Shown piece by piece: positions 56,384 through 64,000 of a stretch of 64,000 bases of DNA. Position 1 is the stretch's first letter. Each line of letters opens with the position of its first letter. The position numbers were made by a program, and so were the translations under genes. The stretch comes from Nakamurella alba (lineage in GTDB: Bacteria > Actinomycetota > Actinomycetes > Mycobacteriales > Nakamurellaceae). Where the stretch lies: assembly GCF_009707545.1 (NCBI RefSeq), contig NZ_WLYK01000001.1, positions 1,674,001 through 1,738,000 of the forward strand, given 5' to 3'. The notes below the pieces were generated by a model, which made no database searches, was not told where the DNA came from, and saw only the letters and a list, made by a program, of their open reading frames with translations.

Positions 56384-57910
56384 ATGTCCGCACCAACGCT
56401 CACCGCGGGAGCACCGGCCGCCGCCACCGCGGCGCCCACACCGCTCGTCGCCGCCGGCGCGGTCCCGTCCCGGCCCACCCGCAGCCAGGCCTTCCACCTG
56501 CTGTCCCGCTTCTCCTACGGGGCGACGACGGCCACCCTGAACTACGTCACGAAGTACGGCGCCGAGGCGTGGTGGAACGACCAGGTCAGCCGGGGGAAGC
56601 TCTATCCCGGGTACAGCGCCTCCCCCCGCGTCGCCGCGACCGGCACCCTGCTGAACAAGACCCCGGCGCAGGTCCGGGCCTGGCAGAAGTCCAACGGCAA
56701 CGAGTACGGCTGGGACCTGATGAACCAGGTGACCCGGGTGACCCTCGGACTGCAGGCGTTCAGCAACTCGCAGCTCTACGAGACCGTCGTCGACTTCTTC
56801 GCCAACCACCTCAATGTCGCCAACCACGCCGACGACCAGACCTGGGTCCGGCACACCATGGACCGCGACGTGATCCGCAAGCACGCGTTCGGCACCTTCA
56901 CCGACATGTTGCTGGCCTCCGCCCGGAACCCGGCGATGCTCTCGTACCTCAACCTCGCCGACTCGACGAAGTCGATGATCAACGAGAACTACGGCCGCGA
57001 GCTGCTGGAGCTGCACACCGTCGGGATCGGTGCCGGCTACAACGAGGCGATGGTCAAGGCGTCGTCGAAGGTGCTCACCGGCCGCACCCTGGAGCGCGAC
57101 CAGTCCAAGGCCACCTACATGACCTACGTCTACAAGCCGGAACGGCACTGGACCGGCCGGGTCACCATCCTGGGCTGGACCCACCCGAACACCAACGCCG
57201 CCGACGGCCAGGCGGTGGGCGACTCCTACCTGCGGTACCTCGCCAAGCACCCGTCGACGGCGAAGAACCTGGCCCGCAAGCTGTGCATCCGGTTCGTCTC
57301 CGACACCCCGTCGCAGGCGTTGATCGACAGCGTGGCGGCCGCCTACACCGCCAACGGCACCGCGATCCTGCCGACGGTGCGGGCGATCTTCACCTCCGCG
57401 GAGTTCTGGGCCTCTGCCTACAAGAAGGTGCGCCGGCCGGCCGAGAACCTCTACGCCACCCTGCGCATCCTCGACGGGCGGATGGGGTCCGACCCGGTCA
57501 AGACCCTGGACACCCTGTGGTGGATGACCCGCACGATGGGCAATGTGCCGCTGGAGTGGGCACCGCCCAACGGGTACCCGGACGTGGCCGGGGCCTGGCG
57601 TTCCTCCTCGAACCTGCTGTCGATGTGGCAGTACCACCGCGGTCTCGCGCAGAACTGGTGGAAAGAGGCGTTCGTCGTGCCACCGACCACCGCGCTCTAC
57701 CCGGCGACCCGGCCGCGCACCAGCGGCGAGGCCATCCGGGTGCTCAACGTCCGACTGCTGGGGAACGAGACCTCCGCGACGCAGCAGGCGGCGCTGCAGG
57801 AGTTCCTCGGCGAGCCCGCCTCCACCCTGCTCGACAACTCCATGCTGCGCTGGTATCTCGACCACCTGGTGCCGCTGATCCTCGACGGCCCACGGCATGG
57901 TCGTCGATGA
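56384..57910 (+). CDS. DUF1800 family protein
   Basis: Protein of 508 aa of the DUF1800 family. The N-terminal AFHLLSRFSYGATTATLNYV is the typical opening, ENYGRELLELHTVGIGAGYN is the best conserved motif, and RKLCIRFVSDTP and IFTSAEFWAS follow. It has no obvious classical signal peptide, only an Ala/Pro-rich N-terminus. The DUF1501 gene follows after 76 bases, the usual partner. Function is unknown; the pair is thought to act outside the cytoplasm. Confidence 0.88.
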   Translation: MSAPTLTAGAPAAATAAPTPLVAAGAVPSRPTRSQAFHLLSRFSYGATTATLNYVTKYGAEAWWNDQVSRGKLYPGYSASPRVAATGTLLNKTPAQVRAWQKSNGNEYGWDLMNQVTRVTLGLQAFSNSQLYETVVDFFANHLNVANHADDQTWVRHTMDRDVIRKHAFGTFTDMLLASARNPAMLSYLNLADSTKSMINENYGRELLELHTVGIGAGYNEAMVKASSKVLTGRTLERDQSKATYMTYVYKPERHWTGRVTILGWTHPNTNAADGQAVGDSYLRYLAKHPSTAKNLARKLCIRFVSDTPSQALIDSVAAAYTANGTAILPTVRAIFTSAEFWASAYKKVRRPAENLYATLRILDGRMGSDPVKTLDTLWWMTRTMGNVPLEWAPPNGYPDVAGAWRSSSNLLSMWQYHRGLAQNWWKEAFVVPPTTALYPATRPRTSGEAIRVLNVRLLGNETSATQQAALQEFLGEPASTLLDNSMLRWYLDHLVPLILDGPRHGRR

Positions 57911-57986
57911 CCTTGATGCGGCCGTTCCGCCAGGTCCACCGAGCACGCCACCTGCCTGCACCCCACCCCCGTCAGCCGGAGAACCG

Positions 57987-59306
57987 ATGAACACGCCCGA
58001 GAACCCTGCCCTCGCACGGCAACTGCAGGCCCACGCCGACCAGGTGAGCGCCGACCTGGTGTGCCAGGAGCAGCAGTGGTCCGGCAAGTGGACCCGGCGA
58101 CGGATGATCAAGGGCATCGGCATGGCCGGCGTCGCCGCCCTGGGCACCCAGCTGGTGACCACGAAGGTGAGCTTCGCCGCCACCGGCGCCTCCAACGGCA
58201 ACACGCTGATCGTGGTGTTCCTGCGCGGCGGCGCCGACGGCCTGCGGATGCTGGTCCCGGCCGGCAGCGCACTCGGCGGCGACTACCTGCGCACCGTCCG
58301 CGGCCCGCTGGTGCAGCAGAACAGCGACCTGCTCACCCTGGCCGGCGCCCCGGGATGGGCCCTCAACAAGGGCTTCTCGTCGTTGATGCCGTTCTGGAAC
58401 AGCGGAGAGATGACCTTCGTCCCCGCTGTGTCGGCGGCCGGGGTGACCCGCAGCCACTTCCAGGCGCAGCAGCAGCTGGAGCGCGGCGGCAGTTCGGCGC
58501 CCAGCGGCTGGCTGGACCGCACACTGACCGCACTCGGGCCGGGTACCACGTTCCGCGCGGTCTCCCGCGGCTACGCCTCGCCGGCCTCGATGTCGGGCAA
58601 CGAGCAGAAGCTGAGCATGAGCTCGCTGGCGAACTTCTCGTTCCCCGGGTGGGACGGCGTCCGGGACGCCAGCATGAAGGCGATCTCCACGCTCTACCGC
58701 GGCGACGTCTCGGTCCTCGGGCAGGACGTCCCGGTCACCATGAAGGCGCTCGGGACTGCGGAGCAGGCCCGCAAGAACAGCACCCCGGCCAATGGCGCGG
58801 TGTACCCGTCGGGCGACTTCTCCGGTGCCCTGGCCGATCTCGCGACCATGCTGAAGTCCGAGGTCGGGCTGCAGGTGGCCACCGTCGACGTCGGCGGGTG
58901 GGACACCCACACCAACGAGGCGGGCGATCTCGACGGACTGGTCACCGCCGCCTCGACGGCGCTGGCCGCCTTCCTCAAGGATCTGGGGCCCACCCGGCGG
59001 AAGCGGGTGACCGTCGCGGTGATGACCGAGTTCGGCCGCCGGGTGCAGATGAACGCCTCCAACGGCACGGACCACGGCACCGGGTCGCTGATGTTCCTGC
59101 TCGGCGGGGGACTGCGCCGGTCCGCGGTCGCGGGTGCCTGGCAACCGCTCTCGGCCGGCACCCTGCAGGACGGCGACGTGCCGGTCCGGAACCAGGCCTT
59201 CGACGTGCTCGGCGAACTGATCCAGAAGCGGCTCGGGGTCGGAACCCTGGGCACCGTGTTCCCAGGGTTCCAACCCCGACCGTTGGATCTCGCCACCGCG
59301 TCCTGA
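57987..59306 (+). CDS. Tat-exported DUF1501 family protein
   Basis: Protein of 439 aa with a twin-arginine signal (WTRRRMIKGIGMAGVAALG, cut near Ala at about 64). The DUF1501 fold, a distant relative of the alkaline phosphatase superfamily, shows VVFLRGGADGLRMLVP, DVGGWDTHTNEAG and MTEFGRRVQMNASNGTDHGT. The Asp/His pattern could bind a metal. It is exported folded. Convergent with the ScyD/E-like gene. Confidence 0.9.
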   Translation: MNTPENPALARQLQAHADQVSADLVCQEQQWSGKWTRRRMIKGIGMAGVAALGTQLVTTKVSFAATGASNGNTLIVVFLRGGADGLRMLVPAGSALGGDYLRTVRGPLVQQNSDLLTLAGAPGWALNKGFSSLMPFWNSGEMTFVPAVSAAGVTRSHFQAQQQLERGGSSAPSGWLDRTLTALGPGTTFRAVSRGYASPASMSGNEQKLSMSSLANFSFPGWDGVRDASMKAISTLYRGDVSVLGQDVPVTMKALGTAEQARKNSTPANGAVYPSGDFSGALADLATMLKSEVGLQVATVDVGGWDTHTNEAGDLDGLVTAASTALAAFLKDLGPTRRKRVTVAVMTEFGRRVQMNASNGTDHGTGSLMFLLGGGLRRSAVAGAWQPLSAGTLQDGDVPVRNQAFDVLGELIQKRLGVGTLGTVFPGFQPRPLDLATAS

Positions 59307-59318
59307 CGAGCCGTCCGG

Positions 59319-60512
59319 TCAGGCCGCCGGGCGGAAGGCCGCGGCCGCGCCGGACACGCTGACCCTGACCAGCTTCCCGATCTTCTGCGGCGCCCCGGTC
59401 GCATCGGAGACGAACGCGTCCTTGCTGACGTAGACCGCACCGCCGGCGATCTCGACCGCCGCCGGCGAACTGACCGGGAGCGCACCGACCGGCGTGGCCG
59501 GGGTGCTGCCCGACGACGGCAGCAGCGCCGAGACCTGGCCGCGCCCGGTGGGTCCGCCGAAGAGCTCTGCCACCAGCATCACGCCGGTTGCCGCGTCCAC
59601 GGCCAATCCGGTCGGCCCGACCAGCCCGGTGGCCACTGTCTGTACCGCACCGGTGGCCGGGTTGACCCGGACGACGGTGCCACGGGCGCCCAGGCTCGGG
59701 TCCTCCGGGCCGCCCGGCAGTGAGGTGACGTAGAGCCAGCCGCCGGGTCCGACCTCGACATCGGTGGGCACACCCTCGAACCGGTACTGCGCGCCGACCG
59801 TGCAGTCCGGGAAGCCCGCGCCGGCGGCGAGGTCCGCGGTGATCGTGATCGGTGCGGCCGGCGGCAGCACGGCCACCGTGGTCACCGTCCCGTCGTAGGC
59901 CACCTTCACGATGTCGTTGCCGCCGGCATCGGCGACGTACACGCCCGCGGCGGTCGCCACCGAGGCGTACGGGTGGCTGTCGACGATGCCCTGGTACACC
60001 GGCGGTCCCGCCGGGCCGGACGGATCGACCTGGTCCAGGCAGTCCTGGTTCAGGCCGACGAACCCGTAGGTGGTGCCCTGGTCCGGGTTCGCGGTGGCCT
60101 CGTGCGCACCGAGATCACCCAGCGGGGTGGGTGTCCCACCCACCGGCATGCGCATCAGCAGCGCCGTGCCGGCCGGCTGGGAGCCCTGGTAGTAGTAGAC
60201 CGTGTTGTTCCGGAACGACACGGCACCGATCTCGTCGCCCATCGGGGCACCGGCCACCACCTTCTGCCCGCCCTTGGCCGACACCTTGGTGAGCACACCG
60301 ATGAAGTTCTGCGAGACGTAGGCGTCGCCGTTCGGGGCGACGGCGAAGCTCAGCGGGGAGAACAGCCCGCCGGCCATCGTCTTCGCCGAGAACGACGAGA
60401 TCGGCGACGGGGCAGCGGGTGCCGGGGCGGCGCCGGCCGGGCCGGCGGCGAGCACCGAGGCGGCCAGCACGACGGGGAGGGCGGCGACGGAGAGTGCACG
60501 GGTACAGCGCAA
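59319..60512 (-). CDS. secreted ScyD/ScyE-type beta-propeller protein
   Basis: Secreted protein of 397 aa. A signal peptide (about 1-33, ending PAGAAPA) is followed by a propeller with repeated strand motifs. GGLFSPLSFAVAPNGDAYVS and the later GPTGLAVDAATGVMLVAEL match the ScyD/ScyE family, named from scytonemin clusters. The role here is unknown. TTG 60512 is chosen because AAAGGAGT stands seven bases upstream and the signal peptide starts right after it. Confidence 0.83.
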   Translation of the reverse strand: MRCTRALSVAALPVVLAASVLAAGPAGAAPAPAAPSPISSFSAKTMAGGLFSPLSFAVAPNGDAYVSQNFIGVLTKVSAKGGQKVVAGAPMGDEIGAVSFRNNTVYYYQGSQPAGTALLMRMPVGGTPTPLGDLGAHEATANPDQGTTYGFVGLNQDCLDQVDPSGPAGPPVYQGIVDSHPYASVATAAGVYVADAGGNDIVKVAYDGTVTTVAVLPPAAPITITADLAAGAGFPDCTVGAQYRFEGVPTDVEVGPGGWLYVTSLPGGPEDPSLGARGTVVRVNPATGAVQTVATGLVGPTGLAVDAATGVMLVAELFGGPTGRGQVSALLPSSGSTPATPVGALPVSSPAAVEIAGGAVYVSKDAFVSDATGAPQKIGKLVRVSVSGAAAAFRPAA

Positions 60513-61092
60513 CTTCGTACTCCTTTCGGGACAACACTGTCGGGACAACTCTGGAGGAACGCTGGACAACACTGTCGGGAGGACCTGTCGGGAACTGCCC
60601 GGGCGGCGCCGTCGAAGGTGAGGCCCGGGTAAAGACGCGTTCACAGGGTGGAACACGGACGGGCAATGCCGGAGGTCCGGCCGAGAAATCACCCGCTCGG
60701 CCCATATGGGTGAAATATCCGGTTGACAGTTCCCGTGGTCGTCCCTCGGATGCCCTGTTCCCACCACTCCGTTCCGGGGTTCCTCCGTTCGGCATGTATC
60801 AGTGCCCCGGTGGACCGGAACCCGCTGGTGCGGAGACACTTCCGCCGATGCGGCCGCTCGCCACCACCCTCTCGGACGCAGGTCGCCGGGAGACCGTCTG
60901 CCGTCCCACCGATCCGGGTTTCACCCACCCGCCGCGCCCGGCCTGCGCCCGAACGGCGCGCGGGCACAGGGCTCTCCTAGACTGCGGACTGATCGGCAGC
61001 GGTGCGCCGTGTGCGCGCCCGCGGCCGGTCGATGCAGGTGGTCGGCAGGCACCAGCACTGCGGACGACTCACACGAACAAGCAGGGGAACCC
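60513..61092. other. 580-base divergent promoter region
   Basis: This lies between the propeller gene (minus) and the lysyltransferase gene (plus). It holds a 17-bp direct repeat near the propeller gene, a CCCATATGGG palindrome (60701-60710) flanked by TCACCC/GGGTGA, and TTGACA at 60723 with TCGGAT 17 bases later as a possible promoter. TAGACT at 60978 may be a -10 for the plus-strand gene. No gene is visible. Confidence 0.5.
60529..60580 (-). promoter_or_regulatory. 17-bp direct repeat upstream of the propeller gene
   Basis: GGACAACACTGTCGGGA occurs at 60529-60545 and 60564-60580, 35 bases apart. A shortened third copy (GGACCTGTCGGGA) occupies 60581-60593. It lies directly in front of the ribosome binding site of the minus-strand gene. 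Confidence 0.55.
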
Positions 61093-63381
61093 GTGACGGA
61101 AGTGGACGACCCGGCCGGCGGACGGGGCGAGGGGCAGACGGCGGCACCGGGGACGGCACCGGACCAAGTGGCGTCGCCGAAGTCCACCGCCCCCTCCACG
61201 GCCCCTGCGACGAAGACTGCTGCGACGAAGACTGCTGCGTCGACGGCCGCTGCGGCCACGGTCCCGGCTGCCGCGTCCGCCCCGGTGCCGACCGCACCGC
61301 GCACCCTGCCGCCGATCCTCACTCTGGCCCGGCGGATCCCCTTCACCGCCACCTATGTCGTCATCACCGTCGTGCTCTCCGTGGTACTGGGCACCCTGTG
61401 GTCGCCGGTGGAGGACAAGTCCTGGTACGACGTCGTCGCCTACGGGCTGCCGGCCTTCGAGGACGGCCGCTGGTACACCCTGGTCCTCGGCAACTTCTTC
61501 GCTCTCTACCCCGTCTACTACCTCTTCGTCGCGGGTGCCTTCGCCCTCCTCACCGGGTTCGCCGAATGGAAGCTCGGCACCAAGCGCACCATCGTGCTGA
61601 CCGTCGTCTACCAGTTCGCCGCGGTGCTGCTGGTCGCACTGTTCTTCCTGATCTTCCGCAACGCCGACTGGGAATGGGTCGCCCAGCGCGCGACCGAGAC
61701 CGACGTGGGGTTCTCCGCGGGCATGCTCGCCGTCCTCGGCGTCGCGTCGGCGGCGGTCCGCCCGCCGTGGCGGCTGCGGCTGCGGCTGGCCATCTGGGTC
61801 TACGTGATCTTCTCCATCATGTTCGTCGGCCAGATGGCCGACGCCGAGCACCTGGTGGCCGTCGCGCTGAGCCTGCCGTTCTCCACCCGGCTGGCCGGTC
61901 CGCGGGGGATCCGGGCCCGGGCCCTGCCCACGCGGCACGAGCTGCGGATGCTGGCCGCGATCGGTGTGCTGTTCACCGCCGCCTCCCAGTTGGTCGGCGA
62001 ACTGCTGCCCGACCGGCTGACGCCCTTCGGGCCGACCGATGACGACCCCGAGACCTGGTGGTACCTCGCGATCAACCTGGTCGTCGCCCTGCTCATCGCC
62101 AACGGACTGCGCCGCGGCTACCGGCTGGCCTGGTGGGTCGCGCTCATCCAGGTGTCGATCCCGCTGGTGCTCAGTGTGCTCGTGGTCCTGCTGGTCATCG
62201 TGCTGGCGTTCATCCCCGGCGCCGAGACACAGATCGACGCGATCCCGCAGTTCGCCGCGAATGCCGTGCTCTCCGCGGCCTTCTTCCTGCTGCTGCTGCT
62301 CGGCCGACGCGCGTTCCAGGTGCCGCGGCGCAGCAAACGCCGGCTGGCCATCAGCACCTCGCACCCCGGGGTGGCCAGGGACCTGCTGCAGCGCTGGGGC
62401 GGCGACACCATCTCCTGGATGACCACCTGGCCGGAGAACCGGCACATGATCACCGAGGACGGCCAGAGCTACCTCGCCTTCCGCCGGCATGCCGGGGTCG
62501 CGGTGGCGCTCGGGGATCCGGTCGGCCCGCCGGAATCCACCGCCGCCACCATCCAGGCCTTCGTCGGGCTGTGCGACCGCGCCGCGCTGGTGCCGTACAT
62601 CTTCTCCTGCACTGCCCGGACCGCCGAGATCACCGACGCGCTCGGCTGGCAGAGCGCGCAGGTGGCCGAGGACAACCTGATCGACCTGCCGCAGCTCGAG
62701 TTCAAGGGCAAGAAGTGGCAGGACATCCGGACCGCGCTGAACAAGGCGCCGAAGGAGGGCATCACCTTCAGCATGCTCACCCTCGCCGAGCAGTCCTGGA
62801 CGCTGGTGAACCAGGTCGAGAAGCTCTCCGAGGAATGGCTCGGCGACAAGGAACTGCCGGAGATGGGCTTCACCCTCGGCGGGATGACCGAGGCCCTCGA
62901 CCCACTGGTCAAGGTCGGGCTGGCCATCGGCGAGGACGGCACCGTGCACGGGGTGACCTCCTGGATGCCGGTGTACGCCGGCGACGGGAAGGTCGCCGGG
63001 TGGACCCTGGACCTGATGCGCCGCAAGGACGGTGGCTTCCGGTCGACCATGGAGTTCCTGATCGCCTCGTCCTGCTTGTGGTTCAAGGCCGACGGTGCCC
63101 AGTTCCTCTCGCTCTCCGGCGCACCGCTGGCCCGGTCCGCCGGCGGCGACCGCCAGGAGACCGCGGTCGAGAAGTTCCTCGACACCCTGGGGGAGCAGCT
63201 CGAGCCGGTCTACGGGTTCCGCTCCCTGCACTCCTTCAAGAGCAAGTTCCAGCCCCGGCTCTCGCCGATGTACATGGTCTACCGCGACGAGGCCGACCTG
63301 CCCCGCATCGGCATCGCCATCACCAAGGCCTACCTCCCCGACTCCGGCATCCGCGACCTCATCGCCCTCGCAAGACACTGA
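61093..63381 (+). CDS. MprF/LysX-like phosphatidylglycerol lysyltransferase with membrane domain
   Basis: Membrane enzyme of 762 aa. The first 70 residues are an Ala/Thr/Pro-rich disordered tail with a short KTAATKTAA repeat. About residues 75-400 hold eight or more hydrophobic helices with rhomboid-like spacing. The C-terminal DUF2156 domain (about 430-755) carries the aminoacyl-transferase fold: SFRR-like FRRHAGVAVALGDPVGPPES, GKKWQDIRTALNKA, and LYGFRSLHSFKSKF-type motifs near the end. It should attach an amino acid to phosphatidylglycerol, reducing membrane charge and giving resistance to cationic peptides. The GTG at 61093 follows GGGGAAC. Confidence 0.87.
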   Translation: MTEVDDPAGGRGEGQTAAPGTAPDQVASPKSTAPSTAPATKTAATKTAASTAAAATVPAAASAPVPTAPRTLPPILTLARRIPFTATYVVITVVLSVVLGTLWSPVEDKSWYDVVAYGLPAFEDGRWYTLVLGNFFALYPVYYLFVAGAFALLTGFAEWKLGTKRTIVLTVVYQFAAVLLVALFFLIFRNADWEWVAQRATETDVGFSAGMLAVLGVASAAVRPPWRLRLRLAIWVYVIFSIMFVGQMADAEHLVAVALSLPFSTRLAGPRGIRARALPTRHELRMLAAIGVLFTAASQLVGELLPDRLTPFGPTDDDPETWWYLAINLVVALLIANGLRRGYRLAWWVALIQVSIPLVLSVLVVLLVIVLAFIPGAETQIDAIPQFAANAVLSAAFFLLLLLGRRAFQVPRRSKRRLAISTSHPGVARDLLQRWGGDTISWMTTWPENRHMITEDGQSYLAFRRHAGVAVALGDPVGPPESTAATIQAFVGLCDRAALVPYIFSCTARTAEITDALGWQSAQVAEDNLIDLPQLEFKGKKWQDIRTALNKAPKEGITFSMLTLAEQSWTLVNQVEKLSEEWLGDKELPEMGFTLGGMTEALDPLVKVGLAIGEDGTVHGVTSWMPVYAGDGKVAGWTLDLMRRKDGGFRSTMEFLIASSCLWFKADGAQFLSLSGAPLARSAGGDRQETAVEKFLDTLGEQLEPVYGFRSLHSFKSKFQPRLSPMYMVYRDEADLPRIGIAITKAYLPDSGIRDLIALARH

Positions 63382-63749
63382 GCTGTGACTTGGCGAGCTG
63401 GCGCTCGGCGGGTCGCTCGTCTTGTCAGGGATCCCGCGTTCTGCGCTGAACATGGCGAGCTGGCGCTCGCGTGTCGCTGGTCCCCAGAGGGGATCCCGCG
63501 TCCTGTGCTTCTCGCCTCTGCCCGTTCCTCGCGACGGCTGCGATGCTCGACCGCACGATCCCGGGACCGACGACCCGACATTGCGAGCGATGCTCGACCG
63601 CGCCGGGCCGAATACCGACAACCCATGTAGCCATACGGACCCGGAACGAACCGCGGCCCGTACCACGACCCCGAACCCGGTCGAACCCGAACGACACTGC
63701 ACGATCCCGGCCTCCGACCGGACATGGCGGCTGGGGAAACCACCCACCC
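63382..63749. other. 368-base non-coding spacer
   Basis: The spacer lies between the lysyltransferase and SIMPL genes, which converge. Its left two thirds are the dispersed repeat. The right third (GTCGAACCCGAACGACACTG and so on) has no structure I can explain and ends with one more GGACATGGCGGCTGG at 63720. Confidence 0.6.
63383..63620. repeat. copies of the dispersed GC-rich repeat family
   Basis: TGGCGAGCTGGCGCTCG occurs at 63391 and 63453, each followed by a TCGCT(C/G)GTC segment and then GATCCCGCGT(T/C)CTG, giving two head units about 62 bases apart. The second continues into GACGGCTGCGATGCTCGACCGCACGATCCC, as in the element at 22940. A further CGATGCTCGACCGC lies at 63588. No gene is visible. 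Confidence 0.75.
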
Positions 63750-64000
63750 TCACCCGATCAAATACACCACCTGGACGGTGACGCTGAGTTCCTGGCTGCC
63801 GGCCTCGACGGGCATGGACATGGCGGAGTCGGAGGCCGACGCTGCGTAGCCCATGGGGTAGGGGGAGACCGTGCGCGGGGCCTCGGTGATGGAGGCGACG
63901 GCGCCCAGCGGGACGCCGGCTGCCTCGGCCATCTGCTGGGCCTGGGCCTGCGCCTGCCGGACGGCATCGGCCCGGGCGGCCGCCTTGAGCTCGCTGTCGT
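63750..64000 (-). CDS. SIMPL (DUF541) domain protein, 5' end outside the window
   Basis: The last 83 codons of a gene whose start lies beyond the window. DAVRQAQAQAQQMAEAAGVP and the final ELSVTVQVVYLIG strand are the standard end of SIMPL/DUF541 domains, which are usually secreted or periplasmic and of uncertain function. The stop is at 63750-63752. Confidence 0.82.
   Translation of the reverse strand, partial: DSELKAAARADAVRQAQAQAQQMAEAAGVPLGAVASITEAPRTVSPYPMGYAASASDSAMSMPVEAGSQELSVTVQVVYLIG

Noticed and set aside
60802..61092. N-terminal extension of the lysyltransferase to 60802
   Set aside because: The extra residues are Arg/Pro-rich without a start site, while GTG 61093 has a purine-rich ribosome site and leads into the disordered tail and first membrane helix.

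Overview
The window is chromosomal DNA of a very GC-rich Actinomycetota bacterium. GTG starts, ATGA/GTGA overlaps, an Lsr2-type nucleoid protein, and DUF3097, DUF5709 and DUF3072 proteins all fit. The left 12 kb keeps the gene order I know from mycobacteria (ripA - moxR1 - DUF58 - VWA - fabG1 - inhA - Rv1486c-like - NfeD - stomatin). A non-mycobacterial relative such as the Nakamurella/Frankia side of the class is a reasonable guess, not a proof. I see no rRNA, tRNA, CRISPR, prophage, integrase or transposase genes. The content is mostly ordinary chromosome, with interest concentrated in repeats, operators and a few unusual proteins.

Layout. 0-2.9 kb: RipA-like NlpC/P60 hydrolase with two Excalibur domains, then a MobA-like nucleotidyltransferase. 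3.1-6.5 kb: MoxR ATPase, DUF58 and VWA operon; the DUF58 gene carries two in-frame 90-bp repeat copies. 6.6-12.6 kb: fabG1-inhA, an Rv1486c-like gene, DUF3097, a 600-bp structured non-coding stretch, NfeD and stomatin. 12.8-20.7 kb: five-gene dipeptide/oligopeptide ABC importer followed by M20 and P1 peptidases. 20.7-24.5 kb: DUF998 membrane protein, type II NADH dehydrogenase, a MITE-like repeat, MarR regulator, DUF5709. 24.5-30.5 kb (minus strand): NarL-type two-component system, GtrA-like protein, TIGR04338 metallohydrolase, DUF2786, GPP34, DUF2252. 30.6-33.5 kb: FeS-type photolyase, deazaflavin-dependent nitroreductase family protein, stand-alone LigD polymerase domain. 33.7-35.6 kb: secreted lectin-transglycosylase and two small acidic proteins. 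35.9-39.3 kb: GAF regulator, aldehyde dehydrogenase, DUF779, sharing an operator and closed by two strong hairpins. 39.4-46.5 kb: two DHA2 exporters, a flavodoxin-fold protein with its MerR regulator, SulP transporter, DUF429. 47-49.5 kb: lsr2 and glutamine-dependent NAD synthetase. 49.7-56.2 kb: two-component system, MacB/FtsX-type ABC transporter, MarR regulator and membrane protein. 56.4-64 kb: DUF1800/DUF1501 pair, ScyD/E-type propeller, MprF-like lysyltransferase, repeat-rich spacer and a truncated SIMPL protein.

Working together: the left block links cell-wall hydrolysis, chaperoning of secreted or envelope proteins, and FAS-II fatty acid elongation. The dpp block plus two peptidases looks like a peptide uptake and utilisation unit. 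The aldehyde dehydrogenase block looks like a self-contained regulon. The strongest unexplained signal is a repeat family that occurs between genes (22.9 and 63.4 kb) and, in a related form, inside the DUF58 coding sequence.
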